A stretch of 64,000 nucleotides of DNA from Wenxinia saemankumensis. GTDB lineage: Bacteria > Pseudomonadota > Alphaproteobacteria > Rhodobacterales > Rhodobacteraceae. The notes under the pieces were generated by a model, which saw only the letters and a list, made by a program, of their open reading frames with translations, was not told the DNA's origin and ran no database searches. The position numbers and the translations under genes were made by a program. Positions 25,457 to 33,650 of this stretch are shown one piece after another. The stretch is from positions 1 to 64,000 of the forward strand of contig NZ_FQYO01000005.1 in the NCBI RefSeq assembly GCF_900141735.1, in the 5' to 3' direction. The first letter of the stretch is position 1; each line of letters begins with the position of its first letter.

Positions 25457-26686
25457 ATGTTCGACTTTCTAAAGCGGGGCAATGCCGACGCACCTGGACC
25501 GGGGGCGGTGCCCGAGACCAAGGCCTCGGCCGCGCGGCGGGCGATGGCGCTGGGCCCTGCCGGCCGCGTGGCGTGGAGCCCGCGCGACACCGGCTCGCTC
25601 ACCCGGGCGGGTTTCCTCGGCAACCCGGTCGGGTTCCGCGCGGTGAAGATCGTGGCCGAGGCGGCGGCCGCGATCCCGCTCGTCCTGCAGGACGCGGCGC
25701 GGCGCTACGCCGCGCATCCCGCGCTCGCCCTGATCGAGCGGCCGAACCAGGCCCAGGGCCGGGCGGAGCTGTTCGAGGCGCTCTACGGGCAGATCCTGCT
25801 GACAGGGAACGGCTACGTGGAGGCGGTCGGTACGGGCGGTCTGCCGCAGGAGCTGCATGTCCTGCGCTCCGACCGGATGAGCGTCGTGCCGGGCGCGGAT
25901 GGCTGGCCCATCGGCTACGACTACGCGGCCGGGGGGCGCCGCCACCGCTTTGCCGTGACCGCCGACGCGGCGAGCCCGGTCTGCCACATCCGCAGCTTTC
26001 ACCCCCAGGACGACCACTACGGGCTCTCGCCCCTGCAGGCCGCGGCGGGCGCGGTCGATGTCCACAACGCCGCCTCGGCCTGGTCGAAGGCGCTGCTCGA
26101 CAATGCCGCGCGGCCTTCGGGCGCGATCGTCTATTCCGGGCCGGACGGCGCGGCGGGGATGACCGCCGACCAGTACGACCGGCTCGTCGCCGAGATGGAG
26201 ACGATGCATCAGGGCGCCCGCAACGCGGGCCGGCCGATGCTGCTGGAGGGGGGGCTCGACTGGAAGCCGATGGGCTTCTCCCCCTCCGACATGGAGTTCC
26301 AGAAGACGAAGGAGGCCGCCGCGCGCGAGATCGCGACCGCCTTCGGCGTGCCGCCGATGATGCTGGGGATCCCGGGGGACGCGACCTACGCCAATTACCA
26401 GGAGGCGAACCGCGCCTTCTACCGGCTGACCGTCTTGCCGCTGGTGACGCGGGTCGCCGCCGCCATCGCCGATTTCCTGTCCGACCATTCGGGCGAGCGG
26501 TTCGAGCTGCGCCCCGATCTCGACCAGATCGCGGCGCTCGCGCCCGAACGCGACGCGCTCTGGGCCCGGGTCGGGGCGGCCGGCTTCCTGTCGGAGGCGG
26601 AGAAGCGGCGGCTGCTGGGCCTGCCCGCCAACTCGGCCGCCGGGGCCGGATCCGGGGCACGAGACGAGGACGCGGCCGATGGCTGA
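25457..26686 (+). CDS. GTA gp3, portal protein (HK97 family)
   Basis: 409 residues. The portal ring is the DNA gate of the capsid. Family motifs: MFDFLKRG start, GNPVGFRAVKIVAEAAA, LLTGNGYVEAVG, DHYGLSPLQAAAGAVDVHNAA, ASAWSKALLDNAARPSGAIV, FGVPPMMLGIPGDATYANYQ. ATG 25457 is preceded by GGGGAG. A 180-base gap separates it from the terminase; nothing else is seen in it. Confidence 0.94.
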   Translation: MFDFLKRGNADAPGPGAVPETKASAARRAMALGPAGRVAWSPRDTGSLTRAGFLGNPVGFRAVKIVAEAAAAIPLVLQDAARRYAAHPALALIERPNQAQGRAELFEALYGQILLTGNGYVEAVGTGGLPQELHVLRSDRMSVVPGADGWPIGYDYAAGGRRHRFAVTADAASPVCHIRSFHPQDDHYGLSPLQAAAGAVDVHNAASAWSKALLDNAARPSGAIVYSGPDGAAGMTADQYDRLVAEMETMHQGARNAGRPMLLEGGLDWKPMGFSPSDMEFQKTKEAAAREIATAFGVPPMMLGIPGDATYANYQEANRAFYRLTVLPLVTRVAAAIADFLSDHSGERFELRPDLDQIAALAPERDALWARVGAAGFLSEAEKRRLLGLPANSAAGAGSGARDEDAADG

Positions 26687-26897
26687 GCCCGAGGAACGCT
26701 TTCTCTGCGCGCCGGGGCTGAACCTCGAGGCGCATCGCCGGCTGACCGAGCTGCAGTTCGAGCAGGTCGCCGCCGCGATGCTGCGTCTCGAGGCCGCGAT
26801 GGAGCGGCTGGAGAAGCGCCTGTGGCTGACCGTCTTCGCCGTCGTCGGGGTGATCCTCGGCGATGCCGTCCTGCCGCTGTTGTCCGCCGGAACGTGA
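26679..26897 (+). CDS. GTA gp3.5, small head-formation protein
   Basis: 72 residues overlapping the portal gene by eight bases. An amphipathic helix (LQFEQVAAAMLRLEAAMERLEKR) is followed by one membrane-like segment (LWLTVFAVVGVILGDAVLPLL). This matches the small protein found between portal and protease in RcGTA, needed for head formation, whose action is not known in detail. Confidence 0.8.
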   Translation: MAEPEERFLCAPGLNLEAHRRLTELQFEQVAAAMLRLEAAMERLEKRLWLTVFAVVGVILGDAVLPLLSAGT

Positions 26898-26902
26898 GGG
26901 GA

Positions 26903-27469
26903 ATGCCCGTGGAACTGGAGACCAAGACCTTGCCGGCCGCGCTGGCGCTGGAGCCGGACGACCGGATCGCCGGCTACGCCTCGCTCTTCGGCCTGCGCGA
27001 CCAGGGCGGCGACAGCGTGGAGCCCGGGGCCTATGCCCGCTCGCTGGCGCGGCTGCGCGAGCGTGGCGGCCGGGTCCGCATGCTCTGGCAGCACGATCCC
27101 GCGCAGCCGGTCGGGATCTGGGACGTGGTGCGCGAGGACGGACGCGGCCTGTGGGTCGAGGGGCGGCTGCTGCCCGACGTGGCCCGGGCGCGCGAGGCCC
27201 GGGCCCTGATCGCCGCCGGCGCGCTGGACGGGCTGTCCATCGGATACCGCGCGCTGAAGGCGGCGCGGGGGCCGGACGGCACGCGCCGGCTGACCGAGAT
27301 CGAGCTCTGGGAAGTGTCGCTCGTGACCTTCCCGATGCAGGCCGAGGCGCGGCTCAGCGCCAAGGCCGCCCCGTCCCCCGCCGAGATGACGCGCCTCGCG
27401 CGCCAGTTCGACGCCGCCCGGCGACTGATCGCCGGACCGGCCCTTCTGTCGAAAGGAGAGAGCGAATGA
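26903..27469 (+). CDS. GTA gp4, prohead protease (HK97 family)
   Basis: 188 residues. The U35-type protease matures the capsid protein. Visible: DRIAGYASLFGLRDQGGD, RVRMLWQHDPAQPVGIW (catalytic His) and DGLSIGYRAL (catalytic Ser), then LWEVSLVTFPMQ. Its stop overlaps the capsid ATG (ATGA), coupling protease and capsid translation. Confidence 0.93.
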   Translation: MPVELETKTLPAALALEPDDRIAGYASLFGLRDQGGDSVEPGAYARSLARLRERGGRVRMLWQHDPAQPVGIWDVVREDGRGLWVEGRLLPDVARAREARALIAAGALDGLSIGYRALKAARGPDGTRRLTEIELWEVSLVTFPMQAEARLSAKAAPSPAEMTRLARQFDAARRLIAGPALLSKGESE

Positions 27470-28659
27470 CCACCAAGCAGGCCGCGACCGGCCAGGGGGA
27501 GAGCCTCTCCCCGGCCGAGGACCTCACCCGGTCCGTCACCGACTTCCTCGGCGAGTTCAGGAATTTCGCCGCCGAGGTGAGGACGACACTTCAACAGCAG
27601 GACACCCGCATGACCCAGATCGACCGCAAGACGCTGCGCCTGTCGCGCCCCGCCCTCGCCGGGGGCGATACCACCGGCGCCGCCCCGCACCAGAAGGCGT
27701 TCGGCGGCTATCTCCGCTCGGGCGACGACGACGCGCTGCGCGGGCTGGAGCTCGAGGGCAAGGCGATGTCGACCGCCGTGGCGGCCGATGGCGGCTACCT
27801 CGTCGATCCCGAGACCTCGGCCTCGATCCAGGCGGTGCTGAACGCGACTGCCTCGATCCGGGCCATCGCCAATGTCGTGCAGACCGAGAGCACCTCCTAC
27901 GACGTGCTCGTCGACCATGCCGAGAGCGGCGCGGGCTGGGCGACCGAAACCGGCGCGGTGGCCGAGACCGGCACGCCCCAGCTCGACCGGATCACCATCC
28001 GCCTGCACGAGCTGTCCGCCCTGCCGCGCGTCAGCCAGCGCCTGCTGGACGACAGCGCCTTCGACCTCGAAAGCTGGCTGGCCGAGCGCATCGCCGACAC
28101 GTTCGCGCGCTCCGAGGCCGCGGCCTTCGTCGCGGGCGACGGCGTGGACAAGCCGACCGGCTTCCTCGCCGTGCCGGCCGTGGCGCAGGCGTCGTGGAGC
28201 TGGGGCAATCTCGGCTACGTCGCCACCGGCGCCGCCGGCGAGTTCGACGAGACCGCCCCGGCCGATGCGCTGATCGACCTCGTCTACACCTTGGGCGCGG
28301 CCTATCGCGCGGGCGCCAGCTTCGTGATGAACTCGCGCACCGCCGGGACGGTCCGCAAGCTCAAGGACGGGGACGGGCGGTTCCTCTGGTCCGACGGCCT
28401 CGCCGCGGGCGAGCCTGCGCGCCTGCTGGGCTACCCGGTGCTCATCGCCGAGGACATGCCCGACATCTCCGCCGGGGCCGACGCCATCGCCTTCGGCAAT
28501 TTCCGCAAGGGCTACACGATCGCCGAACGGCCGGACCTGCGGGTCCTGCGCGACCCCTTCTCGGCCAAGCCGAACGTGCTGTTCTACGCGACCAAGCGCG
28601 TGGGCGGGGGCGTCAGCGACTACGCCGCGATCAAGCTGCTGCGCTTCGCCGCGAGCTGA
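27466..28659 (+). CDS. GTA gp5, major capsid protein (HK97 fold)
   Basis: 397 residues. The first about 100 residues are helical and presumably the scaffold delta-domain removed by gp4 (LTRSVTDFLGEFRNFAAEVR). The mature part starts near MSTAVAADGGYLVDPETSASI and carries the family blocks GWATETGAVAETGTP, LSALPRVSQRLLDDSAFD, AAFVAGDGVDKPTGFL, FVMNSRTAGTVRKLKDGDG and PVLIAEDMPD. It forms the head of the particle. A stable hairpin follows its stop. Confidence 0.95.
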   Translation: MTTKQAATGQGESLSPAEDLTRSVTDFLGEFRNFAAEVRTTLQQQDTRMTQIDRKTLRLSRPALAGGDTTGAAPHQKAFGGYLRSGDDDALRGLELEGKAMSTAVAADGGYLVDPETSASIQAVLNATASIRAIANVVQTESTSYDVLVDHAESGAGWATETGAVAETGTPQLDRITIRLHELSALPRVSQRLLDDSAFDLESWLAERIADTFARSEAAAFVAGDGVDKPTGFLAVPAVAQASWSWGNLGYVATGAAGEFDETAPADALIDLVYTLGAAYRAGASFVMNSRTAGTVRKLKDGDGRFLWSDGLAAGEPARLLGYPVLIAEDMPDISAGADAIAFGNFRKGYTIAERPDLRVLRDPFSAKPNVLFYATKRVGGGVSDYAAIKLLRFAAS

Positions 28660-28660
28660 C

Positions 28661-28695
28661 GGGACCGGCGGGGCCGGCGCATCGGCGCCGGTCCC
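28661..28695 (+). promoter_or_regulatory. Hairpin directly after the capsid gene
   Basis: GGGACCGGCG (28661-28670) pairs perfectly with CGCCGGTCCC (28686-28695), loop of 15. It starts two bases after the capsid stop and lies in the only sizeable gap (73 bases) between capsid and connector genes. No T-run follows, so an RNA-stability or partial-termination role is more likely than full termination. Confidence 0.45.
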
Positions 28696-28732
28696 GACCC
28701 CCGGGGACCGGGCCGCAAGGGCGGAGAGGCTG

Positions 28733-29329
28733 ATGAACCTGACCGAGACGACATCCATACCGGAGGCGAGCCTGCCCGTCGCCGCCTTCCGCGAGCACCT
28801 GCGCCTCGGCAGCGGCTTCGCCGAGGACGGGCTGCAGGACGGGCTGCTGGCCGGCTTCCTGCGCGCGGCGATGGCCGCCATCGAGGGACGGACCGGCAAG
28901 GTCCTGCTCGAGCGGGAATACGAGTTGCGGGTGACGGCCTGGCGCGCCGGGGATCGCGTCGCCCTGCCGCTGGCGCCGGTCGCCGCCGTGGGCGCGCTGA
29001 TCGTCGAGGATGCGACGGGCGCCGAGACGGTCGTCCCCGGGGCCAGGTGGCGCCTGCTGCCCGATGCACATGAACCGGTGATCGAGGGGCGGGGCGGCCC
29101 GCTTCCCGCGATCCCCCCGGGCGGCGCGGTGCGGATCGAGGTGCTGGCCGGGTTCGGGCCCGACTGGTCCGACATCCCCGCCGATCTCGCGCAGGCGGTG
29201 CTGCTGCTGGCGGCGCATTACTACGAGTACCGCGAGGATACGGGCCTGGTCTCCGGCTGCATGCCCTTCGGCGTCGCGGCCCTGATCGAGCGCTACCGCG
29301 TCCTGCGCCTGTGGGGGCGCACGGCATGA
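28733..29329 (+). CDS. GTA gp6, head-tail connector (adaptor) protein
   Basis: 198 residues. SLPVAAFREHLRLG, GFLRAAMAAIEGRTGKVLL and the end PADLAQAVLLLAAHYYEYRED match the phage conserved head-tail connector family (gp6 of HK97, phiE125 gp8-like). It attaches below the portal. The stop overlaps the ATG of gp7 (ATGA). Confidence 0.9.
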   Translation: MNLTETTSIPEASLPVAAFREHLRLGSGFAEDGLQDGLLAGFLRAAMAAIEGRTGKVLLEREYELRVTAWRAGDRVALPLAPVAAVGALIVEDATGAETVVPGARWRLLPDAHEPVIEGRGGPLPAIPPGGAVRIEVLAGFGPDWSDIPADLAQAVLLLAAHYYEYREDTGLVSGCMPFGVAALIERYRVLRLWGRTA

Positions 29330-29667
29330 GCGGCGCGTTCCGGCCGAACCGGCGGCTCGTGCTCGAGGCGCCCCTGCGGGGCGCCGACGGCGCCGGCGGT
29401 CATGCGGGCGGGTGGCGGGCGCTCGGCACGCTCTGGGGCGCGATCGATGCGCGCGCGGGCCGCGAGACCGGCGGCGGGGGCGGGCCGCTCTCGGTGGTGA
29501 CGCTGCGGATCACCGTGCGCGCCGCGCCCTGGGGGTCCGCCATGCGGCCCCGGCCCGAGCAGCGCCTGCGCGAGGGCGCCCGCATCTTCACCATCCTGGC
29601 CGTGCGCGAGGAGGATCCGCGCGGCCGCCTGCTGGTCTGCGAAGCGCGCGAGGAGGTCTCGTCATGA
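29326..29667 (+). CDS. GTA gp7, head-tail stopper/adaptor
   Basis: 113 residues: RPNRRLVLEAPLRGADGAGG, then WRALGTLWGAIDARAGRE, then RLREGARIFTILAVREED. This is the SPP1 gp16-type head-tail joining family. ATG 29326 overlaps the preceding stop, and its own stop overlaps the gp8 ATG. Confidence 0.9.
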   Translation: MSGAFRPNRRLVLEAPLRGADGAGGHAGGWRALGTLWGAIDARAGRETGGGGGPLSVVTLRITVRAAPWGSAMRPRPEQRLREGARIFTILAVREEDPRGRLLVCEAREEVSS

Positions 29668-30071
29668 GCTATGCCGGTGCCCTGGACCTGCAGGCGGCGC
29701 TCTACCAGCGGCTCGCGGGCGATGCCGCCCTGACCCAGCTGGTCGGCGCGGCGATCTTCGACGCGCCTCCCTCCGGGCCCCTGCCGGCGCTGCATGTCCT
29801 GATCGGGGAGGAGCGGGTGGCCGATCTCTCGGACGCGACCCATGCGGGCGGCCGGCACGACGTGACCGTCTCGGTCCTGTCAGGGAGCGAGGGCTTCGCC
29901 GCGGCGAAGCAGGCGGCGGCCGCCGTGTCGGAGGCGCTGTCGGGCGCCCCCCTCGATCTGGCCGCGGGCCGGCTCGTCGGTCTGCGGTTCCGCCGCGCCA
30001 CCGCGCGGCGCACGGGCGGCGGCGCCGGTCGCCGCATCGACCTCACCTTTCGCGCGCTGATCGAAGCGTAG
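29664..30071 (+). CDS. GTA gp8, tail terminator (DUF3168)
   Basis: 135 residues: SYAGALDLQAALYQRLAGDAALTQLVG, LPALHVLIGEER, HDVTVSVLSGSEGFAAAKQAAAAV and LVGLRFRRATARR. DUF3168 proteins cap the tail tube at the head-proximal end. It is translationally coupled to gp7. Confidence 0.9.
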   Translation: MSYAGALDLQAALYQRLAGDAALTQLVGAAIFDAPPSGPLPALHVLIGEERVADLSDATHAGGRHDVTVSVLSGSEGFAAAKQAAAAVSEALSGAPLDLAAGRLVGLRFRRATARRTGGGAGRRIDLTFRALIEA

Positions 30072-30096
30072 CCCCGTTTCACCAGAGGAGGACGCC

Positions 30097-30516
30097 ATGG
30101 CGGCCCAGAACGGCAAGGATCTGCTGATCAAGATCGACATGACGGGCGACGGCCTGTTCGAGACCGTGGCGGGGCTGCGCGCCACGCGGGTCTCGTTCAA
30201 CGCCGAGACCGTCGACGTGACCTCGCTCGAGAGCCAGGGCGGCTGGCGCGAGCTTCTCGGCGGGGCCGGCGTGCGCTCGGCCGCGATCTCGGGCTCGGGC
30301 GTGTTCCGGGATGCGACCACGGACGAGCGGGCGCGGCAGATCTTCTTCGACGGCGAGACGCCCGCCTTCCAGGTCGTGATCCCGTCCTTCGGGGTGGTCG
30401 AGGGGCCGTTCCAGATCACCGCGATCGACTATGCCGGCAGCCATGACGGCGAGGCGACCTACGAGATGTCGCTCGCCTCGGCCGGGGCGCTGACCTTCGT
30501 CGCGGACGCGGCCTGA
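30097..30516 (+). CDS. GTA gp9, major tail (tube) protein, TP901-1 type
   Basis: 139 residues: AAQNGKDLLIKIDMTGDGLFETVAG, VSFNAETVDVTSLES, WRELLGGAGVRSAAISGSGVF and GEATYEMSLASAG. These are typical of tube proteins of the TP901-1/lambda gpV fold. GAGGA precedes the ATG. A 25-base gap from gp8 allows independent initiation, consistent with high demand for the tube protein. Confidence 0.93.
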   Translation: MAAQNGKDLLIKIDMTGDGLFETVAGLRATRVSFNAETVDVTSLESQGGWRELLGGAGVRSAAISGSGVFRDATTDERARQIFFDGETPAFQVVIPSFGVVEGPFQITAIDYAGSHDGEATYEMSLASAGALTFVADAA

Positions 30517-30833
30517 TGGGGGCCAATCCCCAAGCCGGCGAGGTGGCGCTGTCGCTGGGCGGGCGGTCGCATGTCTGCAAGCTGACGCTCGGCACGCTGG
30601 CCGAGCTCGAGGCCGAGCTGGGCGAGGACAGCCTCGTCGCGCTGGTCGAGCGGTTCGAGACCGGGCGCTTTCGCGCCGCCGACGTGATCGCTGTGCTGGA
30701 AGCGGGGCTGCGCGGCGGCGGCTGGCGGGGCACCCGCGCCGATCTCGTCGCCGGGGATCCGGCCGGCGGTCCGGTCGGCGCGGCGCGGGCGGCCGCGGCG
30801 CTGATCGCCCGCGCCTTCGCGGTGCCGGAATGA
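30516..30833 (+). CDS. GTA gp10, tail assembly protein
   Basis: 105 residues: GEVALSLGGRSHVCKLTLGTLAELEAELGEDSLVAL, then RFRAADVIAVLEAGLRGGG. This is the small family encoded between tail tube and tape measure, comparable to tail assembly chaperones (GpG-like). Start and upstream stop overlap (TGATG). Confidence 0.88.
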   Translation: MGANPQAGEVALSLGGRSHVCKLTLGTLAELEAELGEDSLVALVERFETGRFRAADVIAVLEAGLRGGGWRGTRADLVAGDPAGGPVGAARAAAALIARAFAVPE

Positions 30834-31084
30834 GCGGGGACCCGGCGACCGGGGCGGCCCCCCCTGGCGCCCGCCCGGCGGGCCCCGGCCTCGACTGGGC
30901 CGGGATGCTGCGCGCGGGCCTGACCCATCTGCGCCTGACGCCGGCGCAGTTCTGGGCCCTGACCCCGGCCGAGCTGTCGCTGATGCTCGGCCTCGGCGCC
31001 GCCGCCCGCCCGATGGCGCGGGACCGGCTGGACGAACTGATGCGGCGATTCCCCGACGGAACGAGAGGAGGGCAGGATGGCTGA
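30830..31084 (+). CDS. GTA gp10.1, small tail chaperone-like protein
   Basis: 84 residues: LDWAGMLRAGLTHLRLTPAQFWALTPAELSLMLG, then MARDRLDELMRRFPD. LTPxxFWxLTPxEL is the signature of the GpGT-like chaperone half before the tape measure (rcc01693-type). It overlaps gp10 by four bases and gp11 by eight. Confidence 0.87.
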   Translation: MSGDPATGAAPPGARPAGPGLDWAGMLRAGLTHLRLTPAQFWALTPAELSLMLGLGAAARPMARDRLDELMRRFPDGTRGGQDG

Positions 31085-31727
31085 TCCCGAGGAGTACGGA
31101 GACGCGCTGGCGCGGCTCGACGATGCGATGGGCGACGCGGGCACGGTCACGCGCGTCTTCGCGTCCGAGCTGGTCTCGATGCGGTCCACGCTGGGCGCGA
31201 CGATCCGCGACCTGGGAGAGCTGGATCGCGGGTTCTCCAGCGGGCTGCGGCGCGCCTTCGACGGGGTGATCCTGGACGGACGCTCGCTGTCGGACGCGCT
31301 GCGGGGCCTCGCCGCGTCGATGGCCGACACCGTCTATTCCGCCGCGCTGCGGCCGGTGACGACCCATGTCGGCGGGATCATGGCGGCCGGGCTGAACAAT
31401 GTCGTGGCGGGCCTCATGCCCCATGCGGACGGCGCGCCCTTCAGCCAGGGGCGCGTCATGCCCTTCGCCCGGGGCGGGGTTCTGTCGGGGCCGGTCGCCT
31501 TTCCGATGCGGGGCGGGACCGGCCTGATGGGCGAGGCGGGGCCCGAGGCGATCATGCCGCTGGCGCGGGGACCGGACGGGCGGCTCGGCGTGCAGGCCGC
31601 GGCCGGACGGTCGGTCCACGTCACCATGAACATCGCCACGCCCGACGTCGCGGGCTTCCAGCGCAGCCAGAGCCAGATCGCCGCCCGGATGGGCCGGCTG
31701 ATGGCGCATGGCGCGCGCAACCGCTGA
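31077..31727 (+). CDS. GTA gp11, tape measure protein
   Basis: 216 residues, very short for a tape measure, as in RcGTA with its short tail. An N-terminal helix (EELVSMRSTLGATIRDLGELDRGF-like) is followed by a Gly/Ala membrane-like segment (THVGGIMAAGLNNVVAGL) and GGVLSGPVAFPMRGG with GEAGPEAIMPLARG, the usual tape-measure C-terminal block. Its helix length sets tail length. Confidence 0.88.
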   Translation: MADPEEYGDALARLDDAMGDAGTVTRVFASELVSMRSTLGATIRDLGELDRGFSSGLRRAFDGVILDGRSLSDALRGLAASMADTVYSAALRPVTTHVGGIMAAGLNNVVAGLMPHADGAPFSQGRVMPFARGGVLSGPVAFPMRGGTGLMGEAGPEAIMPLARGPDGRLGVQAAAGRSVHVTMNIATPDVAGFQRSQSQIAARMGRLMAHGARNR

Positions 31728-31740
31728 GAGGGGGCGCGAC

Positions 31741-32373
31741 ATGGCCTTTCACGACATCCGCTTTCCCGCCAATCTCAGCTTCGGCTCGGTCGGCGGGCCG
31801 GAGCGGCGGACGGAGATCGTGACCCTCGCCAACGGCTACGAGGAGCGCAACTCGCCCTGGGCGCAGTCGCGGCGGCGCTACGATGCCGGGCTCGGCCTGC
31901 GCAGCCTCGACGATGTCGAGACGCTGATCGCCTTCTTCGAGGCGCGGGCCGGTCAGCTGCACGGTTTCCGGTGGAAGGACTGGGCGGACCATTCCTCGGC
32001 CCGGCCCACCGCCAGGGTGACGCCCTTCGACCAGGTGATCGGCACCGGCGACGAGGTCACCGCGACCTGGCAGCTGGTCAAGCGCTACGGCTCGGGCGGG
32101 ATCGAGCATGTCCGCCCGATCCTGAAGCCGGTCGCCGGGACCGTGGTCGTCGCGGTCGAGGGCGACCAGCTGCAGGAGGCGGTGGACTGGACGCTCGACG
32201 TGGATACCGGCCGCGTGACCTTCCTCGAGGTGCCGGCGCAGGGCGCGACCATCACCGCGGGGTTCGAGTTCGACGTGCCGGTGCGGTTCGACACCGACCG
32301 GATCGCGGTCTCGGTCGCGTCGTTCCGCGCGGGCGACGTGCCGTCCGTCCCGATCGTGGAGGTGCGGCTGTGA
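31741..32373 (+). CDS. GTA gp12, distal tail protein (DUF2460)
   Basis: 210 residues: FHDIRFPANLSFGSVGGPERRTEIV, NGYEERNSPWAQSRRRYDAG, FFEARAGQLHGFRWKDWADH and GFEFDVPVRFDTD. This family forms the distal tail ring joining tube and baseplate hub. ATG 31741 was chosen (GAGAGGGGGCG upstream) over an in-frame start at 31708 within gp11. Confidence 0.93.
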   Translation: MAFHDIRFPANLSFGSVGGPERRTEIVTLANGYEERNSPWAQSRRRYDAGLGLRSLDDVETLIAFFEARAGQLHGFRWKDWADHSSARPTARVTPFDQVIGTGDEVTATWQLVKRYGSGGIEHVRPILKPVAGTVVVAVEGDQLQEAVDWTLDVDTGRVTFLEVPAQGATITAGFEFDVPVRFDTDRIAVSVASFRAGDVPSVPIVEVRL

Positions 32374-33218
32374 CCTTTCTCGACCATCTCGCCACCGGAT
32401 CGACCACCGTCTGCCGCTGCTGGCGGGTGACGCGGCGCGACGGCCTGCGCCGCGGCTTCACCGACCACGACGGGCCGCTCTCCTTCGACGGGACCGACTT
32501 CGCCCCGGGCAGCGGCCTTGCCGCGCGGGCGATCCAGCAGGGAACGGGCCTCGCGGTCGACAATACAGAGGCGCTGGGCGTGCTCGATTCGGACGGGATC
32601 GAGGCCGAGCATATCGAGCAGGGCCGCTACGACGGGGCCGGGGTCGAGGCCTGGCTGGTGAACTGGGCCGACCCGTCCCAGCGGATGCTCCGCTTCGCCG
32701 GGACCATCGGCCAGATCACCCGCCACGGCGACGCCTTCGCCGCCGAGCTGCGGGGCCTGGCGGAGCCGCTGAACGTGGCGCACGGCCGGGCCTACCAGCC
32801 CCAGTGCCAGGCGGTTCTGGGGGACGGCGCCTGCCGGGTCGACTTGACCGAATACGCCGAAACCCGTGCCATCGGGTCGGTCGAGGGCAGCGTCGATTTC
32901 ATCTTTCCGATCTTCGACGAATATTCCGACCGGTGGTTCGAGCGCGGTCTGCTTCGGGTGGAGGACGGACCGGGCGCGGGGCTGACCGGCGTGGTCAGGA
33001 CCGACCGGCTCCTTCCCGATGGCAGCCGGCGGCTCGCACTCTGGGCGCCGATCCGGGCCGGTCTGGTCCCGGGCCAGACGGTCACGCTGACGCCCGGCTG
33101 CGACAAGCGGCTCGCCACCTGCCGCGACAGCTTCGACAACGTCGTCAATTTCCGCGGCTTCCCGCACATCCCGGGCGAGGACTGGCTGCTGAACCCGGGG
33201 CCGGAGGCGGAGGCGTGA
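32370..33218 (+). CDS. GTA gp13, baseplate hub protein (DUF2163)
   Basis: 282 residues from a GTG overlapping the gp12 stop (GTGA). TTVCRCWRVTRRDGLRRGFTDHD, NTEALGVLDSDGIEAEHI and a Cys-rich C-terminal part (CQAVLGDGACRVDL, GCDKRLATCRDSFDN, NFRGFPHIPGED) are typical. In RcGTA the hub binds an iron-sulphur centre through such cysteines (GCDKxxxTC), which are present here. Confidence 0.93.
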   Translation: MTFLDHLATGSTTVCRCWRVTRRDGLRRGFTDHDGPLSFDGTDFAPGSGLAARAIQQGTGLAVDNTEALGVLDSDGIEAEHIEQGRYDGAGVEAWLVNWADPSQRMLRFAGTIGQITRHGDAFAAELRGLAEPLNVAHGRAYQPQCQAVLGDGACRVDLTEYAETRAIGSVEGSVDFIFPIFDEYSDRWFERGLLRVEDGPGAGLTGVVRTDRLLPDGSRRLALWAPIRAGLVPGQTVTLTPGCDKRLATCRDSFDNVVNFRGFPHIPGEDWLLNPGPEAEA

Positions 33219-33646
33219 GCGAGATCGTCGCCCTGGCCCGGGGCTGGATCGGCACGCCCTACCTGCACCAGGGCAGCCTCCGTGGCACGGGCTGCGACTG
33301 CCTCGGCCTGATCCGCGGTCTCTGGCGCGAGATTCACGGCACGGAGCCGGCCTTCCCGCCGCCCTACACGACCGACTGGTCCGAGCCGCAGGGGGAGGAG
33401 CGGCTCTGGGCTGCCGCGGCGCGGCATCTCGTCCCCGTCGCCGACGCCGCGCCCGGCGACGTGCTGCTGTTCCGCATGCGCGCGGGCGCCGTGGCGAAAC
33501 ATCTCGGCCTGCTCTCCGCCCCGGACAGGTTCATCCACGCCTACGAGAGGCACGGCGTGGTCGAGAGCCCGCTCTCGGCCCCCTGGGCGCGCCGGATCGT
33601 GGCGCGCTTCGCCTTTCCCCGTCCCGTTCCCCGCATCCCGGAGTAG
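33215..33646 (+). CDS. GTA gp14, NlpC/P60 cell-wall peptidase
   Basis: 143 residues from GTG 33215 overlapping the gp13 stop. The Cys nucleophile lies in GTGCDCLGLIRGLWRE and the His in AVAKHLGLLS, with ARGWIGTPYLHQGSLRG before them. It is expected to open recipient peptidoglycan during DNA delivery. Confidence 0.93.
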   Translation: MSEIVALARGWIGTPYLHQGSLRGTGCDCLGLIRGLWREIHGTEPAFPPPYTTDWSEPQGEERLWAAAARHLVPVADAAPGDVLLFRMRAGAVAKHLGLLSAPDRFIHAYERHGVVESPLSAPWARRIVARFAFPRPVPRIPE

Positions 33647-33650
33647 TCCC

